A DNA stretch of 10,996 nt from positions 1-10,996 of the forward strand of contig CABROF010000087.1 of assembly GCA_902472555.1 (NCBI GenBank). Direction: 5' to 3'. The notes beneath the pieces were generated by a model. That model saw only the letters and a list, made by a program, of their open reading frames with translations, searched no databases and was not told the origin of the DNA. Source of the DNA: UMGS1851 sp900555605. GTDB taxonomy: Bacteria; Bacillota; Clostridia; UBA1212; UBA1255. Numbering within the stretch: position 1 is the first letter of the stretch; the number at the start of each line of letters is the position of its first letter. Below are positions 6,524-10,996 of the stretch, piece after piece. The translations under genes and the position numbers were made by a program.

Positions 6524-6577
6524 CATTCAGAAGGTTGGAGAAATACAGCCTTCAGTTTGTATAGGGGAGGTAAATTG

Positions 6578-7825
6578 ATGGGATTGCCTCAAAAGTCCAA
6601 ATCGTTTGCTGCTTTTATTTTTGTGATGCTTGTGATGTTGTTTGCAGGGCTTTATGGATGGAGCTATATGGAGACGCCGGAGAGCATTACCCTGATTGAA
6701 GGGCATGCTTATCAGTCGCAGACGGTCCTGCCGTGCAGCGTGTCTTCTATTCATAACGGATACGCCATGGTAAAAGCGTTTGGCATGATTCCCGTAAAAA
6801 ATATGCGGGTAAATGTGATTCCGGAAACGACCGTTTTTGTGAGCGGCGCGCCCATCGGAATCAGAATGCAGTCCAAGGGTGTTCTGATTACCGGATTTGT
6901 CGGATTCCTTACACAGGGAAGCACGTATGTCAATCCGGCGAAGGATTCCGGTATGGAGGTTGGAGACCGGATTTTAGCTGTAAATGGAAAGACTGTGAAC
7001 AGTGCAGATGAGCTCCTATCGGTAGTCACATCCTGCCAAGGAAAGCAGATTTCTTTGTCTGTAGAGCGGAATGGTAAAACGCGGGCCGTTCAGGTTCGGC
7101 CTTGCTGTGAAGAGGAAAGTAATATTTATAAAATCGGTGTATGGGTAAAGGACAGCGCCGCCGGCATCGGTACGCTGACTTTTTATGAAAAAGACACGGG
7201 GTTTTTCGGTGCGCTGGGCCATGGTATTTCCGACGCCTCCGGTTTGTTCCCCATTTCCGGAGGGGCGCTTCATGAGGTTGAGATTTTTGACGTTGTGAAG
7301 GGAATTCCGGGATCACCCGGTGAATTGAGAGGGTATTTCAAGAATGCTGTCGTTGGCATAGGTGCAGTGCGTGCTAACAATGAGGCTGGCGTCTACGGGG
7401 TTATATCAGAAGATTGCCGGGAACAGGTTTACGGTGTTGAAATGCAGGTGGGAGTCAGCAGTATGGTTCGTGAAGGCAAAGCCATCGTGCGGACGACCAT
7501 CGGCGAGGGGGAACCGAAGGATTATGAAATCGAGATTGTGCGGGCCAACAAAAATAAGGTAACCAGCCCCAAAGGACTTGTAATCAAAATTACGGATCCA
7601 GATTTACTGGAAAGCACCGGGGGAATTGTACAGGGCATGTCAGGAAGTCCGATTCTTCAGGATGGACGGCTGATCGGAGCGGTGACGCATGTTATGATTA
7701 ATGACCCAACCGTGGGATACGGAATGTTTATTGAGGGTATGCTTGCCAATAAAAACTGTATCCATACGGCAGAGAAGTCAGATATCCAATCGATTTATGA
7801 AATGGTTGCAGAGCCTGCGGCATAA
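6578..7825 (+). CDS. spoIVB: SpoIVB forespore signalling serine peptidase (S55)
   Basis: Peptidase made in the forespore and exported into the intermembrane space, where it starts activation of the sigma-K checkpoint by cleaving SpoIVFA. 415 aa. An N-terminal signal/anchor helix (FAAFIFVMLVMLFAGLYGW) lies at about residues 10-28. A PDZ domain spans ~100-180 (GVLITGF... DRILAVNG), followed by the S55 peptidase domain. A plausible catalytic triad is His215 (ALGHGIS), Asp340 (ITDPDLL) and Ser355 (GMSGSP); the Asp-to-Ser distance of 15 equals that between D363 and S378 in B. subtilis as I recall it. I chose ATG 6578 because GGGGAGG (6564-6570) lies 7 bases upstream. It follows recN, the usual order. 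spo0A, which commonly follows, is replaced here by a convergent gene. Confidence 0.95.
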   Translation: MGLPQKSKSFAAFIFVMLVMLFAGLYGWSYMETPESITLIEGHAYQSQTVLPCSVSSIHNGYAMVKAFGMIPVKNMRVNVIPETTVFVSGAPIGIRMQSKGVLITGFVGFLTQGSTYVNPAKDSGMEVGDRILAVNGKTVNSADELLSVVTSCQGKQISLSVERNGKTRAVQVRPCCEEESNIYKIGVWVKDSAAGIGTLTFYEKDTGFFGALGHGISDASGLFPISGGALHEVEIFDVVKGIPGSPGELRGYFKNAVVGIGAVRANNEAGVYGVISEDCREQVYGVEMQVGVSSMVREGKAIVRTTIGEGEPKDYEIEIVRANKNKVTSPKGLVIKITDPDLLESTGGIVQGMSGSPILQDGRLIGAVTHVMINDPTVGYGMFIEGMLANKNCIHTAEKSDIQSIYEMVAEPAA

Positions 7826-7903
7826 CGGAAAACGTATCGGATGGAACGGTCCGGCATATACGATGTCCTCAGACAGGAATTTATACGGATCTGATCACAA
7901 AGC

Positions 7904-7944
7904 AAAGGGACTGTTTCAAATAGAAACAGCCCCTTTTATTTTTA
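7904..7944 (+). terminator. Rho-independent terminator of spoIVB, possibly bidirectional
   Basis: Stem AAAGGG-A-CTGTTTC (7904-7917) pairs with GAAACAG-C-CCCTTT (7923-7936) around an AAATA loop, with one A/C mismatch. TTATTTTT follows on the + strand. On the - strand the same stem is followed by a weaker T-rich stretch and lies ~45 bases beyond the convergent LRR gene, so it may end both transcripts. Confidence 0.85.
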
Positions 7945-7980
7945 TGCATTTTTAAATATCTGACTCATTACGCTGCGCTT

Positions 7981-10248
7981 TCATGCCTGCTGCGAAGAAA
8001 GACTGTCACAGTTCGTAAAAGCGTTATCTGCCACTGCTGCGCCATTGGGAATCTGAATATTCTGCAGGGCAATACAGCCGTTAAAGGCCCGTTCTCCGAT
8101 GGAGAGTGTGTTTGGGGATAAATGCATGGTGACCAAACCACCGCAGCCGTTAAAAGCATAATCCGGAATTACCGTCATTGCATGCGGCACCGTGATTTCC
8201 GAAATATAGTCTGCGCTGTCAAATGCACCTCCGACAATCGATCTGACTGAATCCGGAATTGTGAGCTGATTTGCCTCGGTGGTGCATTTTAACAGCAGAT
8301 TGTTGCCTGCTATAAAAAATTTTTCATTATTATAATCAAACCACTTTGTTCCGGTAAAGGCCCATGCACCAATGGTGTCTACAGATGACGGAATACGCAG
8401 TTCCTCCAAGGCGGTGCAATTATAGAAAGCATATTTGCCGATTGCGGAAACACTGTCCGGAATTGTTACGGATGCAAGCGCCGTACATCCGTAAAATGCA
8501 TAATCGCTGATGGCTGTCAAACCGGCAGGCAATACGATTTCCTTCATATTGGAGCAGCCGTAGAATGCTTTCTCGCCGATATGCGTAATACTGTTCGGCA
8601 GAAATACGGTTTCCAGATTTGTACAGAAATAGAATGCGTAGTCTCCGATATACGTAACACCCTCTGGAATCGTAAGACTTCTGGGAGCGGAATCGCCGTA
8701 GAAGCGACCGTCGTCAATGGATTCCCAATTGTCAAACGTAAAGGAAGCAATCGATTTTACGGAATCCGGAATTACGACGGCATCGTGATTGCCCTTGATT
8801 TTAATTAAAATTCCATCGCCGATAATTTTAAATTTTGTTTCTCCCTGATTATATTCTGCGTCTTCATCATAATCTTCCATCTGGTCAAACCACCGGGTAC
8901 CGTCGAAAGCCTGAACGCCGATCTCGGATAATTTGAGCGGAAAAATAAATTCCGTGATAGAGGAACAGTTTTTAAACGCATAGTTTCCGATTCTGACCGT
9001 AGCGTCCGGGATGGTTACAGACGTCAGAGCCGTACATCCGTAAAACGCATTATCGGAAATCAAAGTAATGCTGTCTGGCAGGTAGAAATTCTCAAGCGAT
9101 ACACAGTTGTAAAATGCGCTGTCGCCGATAGAAGTAACTTTACCGGCCAAAGAAACGGTCTTTAAAGCAGTACAGCCTTTAAACAGATTATCGCTGATGA
9201 CCGCTACCCGTGACGGAACATGAATCCGTTCGAGCTGAACAGCATTTTCAAATACGCTTTCGTCAATCACGGTCAGCGCATCGCTCAAGGTAATATTTTT
9301 CAGCGTCGGCAGGCATTCTTCCAATGCCCCCTGTGCAATGGCATATACATCAGAGGGAAGCGTCAGCTCGGTAATTCCGCTGAAAGGGTATTTCAATAAT
9401 ACTTTTCTGCCGACAATAATAAACTTTCCGTCATCCGTCTCCGCATTCCGAGCGGCTTCATACGCCTGCTGATACCAGGCAGTATCATCCAGCGCGTCAA
9501 TTCCGATGCTTTCCAGCGAAGAGGAAAAGTCAATGGAGGCTAATTTGCTGCAGCCTTTAAATGCATATTTGCCCAATGATGTAATGGTTCTGGACATTGA
9601 AAGCTTTTCTAATGCGCCGCAGTTTTCAAATGCATAAGCGCCGATGGAAGTCATTTTGGAGGAGAGTGTAATGCTGTTCAGCGCAGTGCAATCCTTGAAC
9701 ATACCTTCGGGAATTGATGTAATAGTAGAAGGAATTGTAATGGATTCCAACGCAGTGCAGCCTTCAAAAATATGTGTTCCGTAAGTCTGGAACTTATCCT
9801 GAAATGTAATTGTCTTAATTCCGGTACAGCCTTTGAATGCGTAATTTCCGAGATGATTCAAATTGCTGGGCGGGGTAAAATTTGTAAGGCCGGTACAATT
9901 TTCAAAAGCGTACGCTTCTATGGTCCGAACTGTCCGCGGGAATGTGATGCTTGTTACGTCGCCGCGGCCGCTGAATGCTTTTGCACCGATTACTACGACT
10001 TTGTCGGGGATTTCGACATCGCCGCCTTTGCCTATGTATTCAACCAGTACAACGCCTTCGATATGGAATTCCGTCTTATCGTATTCAATATCTGCCGGAG
10101 GAATCGGCGTTGCATCCGTACCCGGAGTTGCCGCTGCAGTAGGGCTCGGAGAAGCAGTAGGCTCCTCATCATTGTTACAGGCCGTAAAAACTGCAATCGA
10201 CAGCGTCAAGGCCAAAATTACCATAAGCATTTTTATTGCAACTTTCAT
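7981..10248 (-). CDS. BspA-type leucine-rich-repeat lipoprotein
   Basis: 755-aa predicted surface lipoprotein. It has an N-terminal signal peptide (MKVAIKMLMVILALTLSIAV) and a lipobox-like FTAC with Cys24 as the lipidation residue, then a Pro/Thr/Ala-rich linker (SPSPTAAATPGTDATP). The rest is about 25 repeats of ~23 residues of the LRR_5/BspA type (xxIxxYAFxxCxxLxxIxIPxx). The array is broken at about residues 258, 453 and 636 by a recurring insert that begins DTAWY, GTRWF or GTKWF and resumes with KFxIxGxxxLLK. It ends in a partial repeat without an anchor. BspA-like proteins mediate adhesion or matrix binding in other species; the ligand here is unknown. I chose ATG 10248 because it gives the cleanest signal peptide; GGAGG (10264-10260) is 11 bases upstream. 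TTG at 10266 is less likely. Confidence 0.9.
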   Translation of the reverse strand: MKVAIKMLMVILALTLSIAVFTACNNDEEPTASPSPTAAATPGTDATPIPPADIEYDKTEFHIEGVVLVEYIGKGGDVEIPDKVVVIGAKAFSGRGDVTSITFPRTVRTIEAYAFENCTGLTNFTPPSNLNHLGNYAFKGCTGIKTITFQDKFQTYGTHIFEGCTALESITIPSTITSIPEGMFKDCTALNSITLSSKMTSIGAYAFENCGALEKLSMSRTITSLGKYAFKGCSKLASIDFSSSLESIGIDALDDTAWYQQAYEAARNAETDDGKFIIVGRKVLLKYPFSGITELTLPSDVYAIAQGALEECLPTLKNITLSDALTVIDESVFENAVQLERIHVPSRVAVISDNLFKGCTALKTVSLAGKVTSIGDSAFYNCVSLENFYLPDSITLISDNAFYGCTALTSVTIPDATVRIGNYAFKNCSSITEFIFPLKLSEIGVQAFDGTRWFDQMEDYDEDAEYNQGETKFKIIGDGILIKIKGNHDAVVIPDSVKSIASFTFDNWESIDDGRFYGDSAPRSLTIPEGVTYIGDYAFYFCTNLETVFLPNSITHIGEKAFYGCSNMKEIVLPAGLTAISDYAFYGCTALASVTIPDSVSAIGKYAFYNCTALEELRIPSSVDTIGAWAFTGTKWFDYNNEKFFIAGNNLLLKCTTEANQLTIPDSVRSIVGGAFDSADYISEITVPHAMTVIPDYAFNGCGGLVTMHLSPNTLSIGERAFNGCIALQNIQIPNGAAVADNAFTNCDSLSSQQA

Positions 10249-10275
10249 AGATATATCATCCTCCAATCACTGGAC

Positions 10276-10304
10276 ATTATAATCGGATCAATAAGGCAAG
10301 TCAA
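10276..10304 (-). promoter_or_regulatory. Sigma-A promoter of the LRR lipoprotein gene
   Basis: On the - strand TTGACT (10304-10299) is followed after 17 bases by a perfect TATAAT (10281-10276). Transcription would start near 10269, about 20 bases before the start codon, leaving just enough leader for the GGAGG site. This is the strongest promoter in the window by match to consensus. Confidence 0.8.
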
Positions 10305-10411
10305 TATTTATGCCGGATTTCATTATTATTTTACAATTGCTGCGGTTCAGGTCGACGGAGAAATGCCGCGGTTCGGGCCGCCGGAGAAATCAAGGGTCCG
10401 CCTGTCCGCGG

Positions 10412-10464
10412 CATGCGCCGCGTATGCAGGAATGAAGCAGCGATACGCGGCGCATGGCCTTTTT
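10412..10464 (+). terminator. GC-rich perfect inverted repeat with T-tract, intrinsic-terminator-like
   Basis: Arms CATGCGCCGCGTAT (10412-10425) and ATACGCGGCGCATG (10443-10456) match perfectly around a 17-base loop, followed by GCC and TTTTT (10460-10464) on the + strand. It reads as a terminator for + strand transcripts, yet no + strand gene lies upstream between it and spoIVB. It may insulate the lipoprotein gene from antisense transcription through the LRR gene. Confidence 0.6.
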
Positions 10465-10522
10465 GCAGCGGTATAAATAAATTGTGGAAAAAAGTCAATT
10501 ATATATATTGCTTTTGTGTATA

Positions 10523-10549
10523 TTGGGTTTTCCGAAAACAAATTATAAT
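10523..10549 (+). promoter_or_regulatory. Candidate promoter of the downstream lipoprotein gene
   Basis: A perfect TATAAT at 10544-10549 with TTGGGT at 10523-10528, but the spacer is only 15 bases. An alternative is TTGTGG (10482-10487) with TATATT (10504-10509), 16-base spacer. The region is AT-rich, so chance matches are likely; the TATAAT position, 43 bases before the start codon, is reasonable. Confidence 0.4.
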
Positions 10550-10592
10550 GAATCTGTGAATGAGCTATTAATTAAAAAAAGGAGGATATGTG

Positions 10593-10996
10593 ATGAAAAA
10601 GACAAAATTTTTTGTAATTGTATCAATTATTTTAATGATCGTGATTGCTTTTGCCGGGTGTGCGGATGCAGATGGGAATGGTCCGAAATCAAGTCCAAAA
10701 CCTTCTCAGACACCTGCGGCGCCGGGCCAGACTGCGACCCGACAGCCTACCGCGGAAGTGACGGCGTCTGCCGAAGCAACGGCTGCAACCGCGACGCCTG
10801 AAGCCACAAAGGTACCACGTACCCCGGTCCCAACCGTTGAACCGGGAAAGGAGACGTATGCCGGATCTATTCTCGATGCGAATACCGGGAAAATGGTTTA
10901 TTTTGATGAAGAGAATCCTCAGCTCTTGGCAGCGCTGAGCTGTACCGGCGATTTGGCGGTTCAATTTTTTGCAACCGTGGGATTCAACGCGCTGCA
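10593..10996 (+). CDS. Predicted lipoprotein with Pro/Thr/Ala-rich linker (partial)
   Basis: The first 134 codons of a gene that runs off the window. ATG 10593 has AAAAAGGAGG ending about 8 bases upstream, an excellent ribosome site. MKKTKFFVIVSIILMIVIAF is a signal peptide and AFAGC gives the lipobox with Cys23. Residues ~28-85 form a low-complexity linker of Pro, Thr, Ala, Ser and Glu, similar in style to the linker of the divergent LRR lipoprotein. From about ETYAGSILDANTGKMVYFDE a folded domain begins, with a short beta-rich opening (TGDLAVQFFATVGFNAL) that I do not recognise. An extracellular binding or sensor role is possible, but nothing visible proves it. No partner gene is visible because the downstream side is cut off. 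Confidence 0.8.
   Translation, partial: MKKTKFFVIVSIILMIVIAFAGCADADGNGPKSSPKPSQTPAAPGQTATRQPTAEVTASAEATAATATPEATKVPRTPVPTVEPGKETYAGSILDANTGKMVYFDEENPQLLAALSCTGDLAVQFFATVGFNAL

Noticed and set aside
6557..6577. TTG start for spoIVB seven codons upstream of the ATG
   Set aside because: The ribosome site GGGGAGG lies between it and the ATG at 6578, so it points to the ATG.
7981..10248. Periodic ~69-bp similarity as a DNA tandem repeat or CRISPR-like array
   Set aside because: Periodicity comes from 23-residue protein repeats with diverged DNA; there are no identical repeats with unique spacers.
9772..10476. Long + strand open frame (234 codons) opposite the LRR gene start
   Set aside because: It is antisense to the LRR coding region and its promoter. 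The - strand gene has a signal peptide, repeats, a ribosome site and a near-perfect promoter, while this frame is Cys/Arg-rich with no recognisable motif.

Overview
The window looks like a chromosome segment of an endospore-forming Clostridia member (Bacillota). The evidence is the order nadK-argR-recN-spoIVB, which is a conserved sporulation/housekeeping neighbourhood in that class, strong GGAGG ribosome binding sites, and a sigma-G-like promoter in front of spoIVB. I cannot name the genus.

Region 1 (1-3197) is a polymorphic-toxin tail on the + strand. It holds the 3' end of an RHS-repeat protein with a variable C-terminal (CT) toxin domain and a small neighbour that is probably its immunity gene. 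A decayed CT follows: the last ~59 codons of a TNT-type (NAD+ glycohydrolase family) toxin, recognisable by PWFGQPGGGTQ, still followed by an intact 79-aa putative immunity gene. Last comes an orphan RHS CT that restarts at the RHS core motif DPEVGRFIHADD and overlaps a third putative immunity gene. A perfect 38-bp direct repeat (8-45 and 1978-2015) marks the core/CT boundary in the first and third modules, as expected if new CT/immunity cassettes enter by recombination at the conserved core and push old ones downstream. The putative immunity genes are visibly more AT-rich than the genes that follow.

Region 2 (3198-7980) is a compact + strand cluster. nadK (NAD kinase) overlaps argR (arginine repressor) by 11 bases, recN (DNA repair ATPase) follows after 18 bases, and spoIVB (forespore signalling protease) has its own sigma-G-type promoter and ends at a hairpin terminator. 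A sigma-A promoter whose -10 box lies inside a 13-bp inverted repeat precedes nadK. spo0A, which commonly follows spoIVB, is absent here.

Region 3 (7981-10996) carries two divergent predicted lipoproteins: a 755-aa BspA-type leucine-rich-repeat lipoprotein on the - strand with a near-consensus promoter, and the first 134 codons of a Pro/Thr/Ala-linker lipoprotein on the + strand. A GC-rich 14-bp perfect inverted repeat with a T-tract lies between them.

The most interesting part is the RHS module array: three putative immunity genes, of which at least one has outlived its toxin, and a third toxin/immunity pair I cannot assign to a characterised family.
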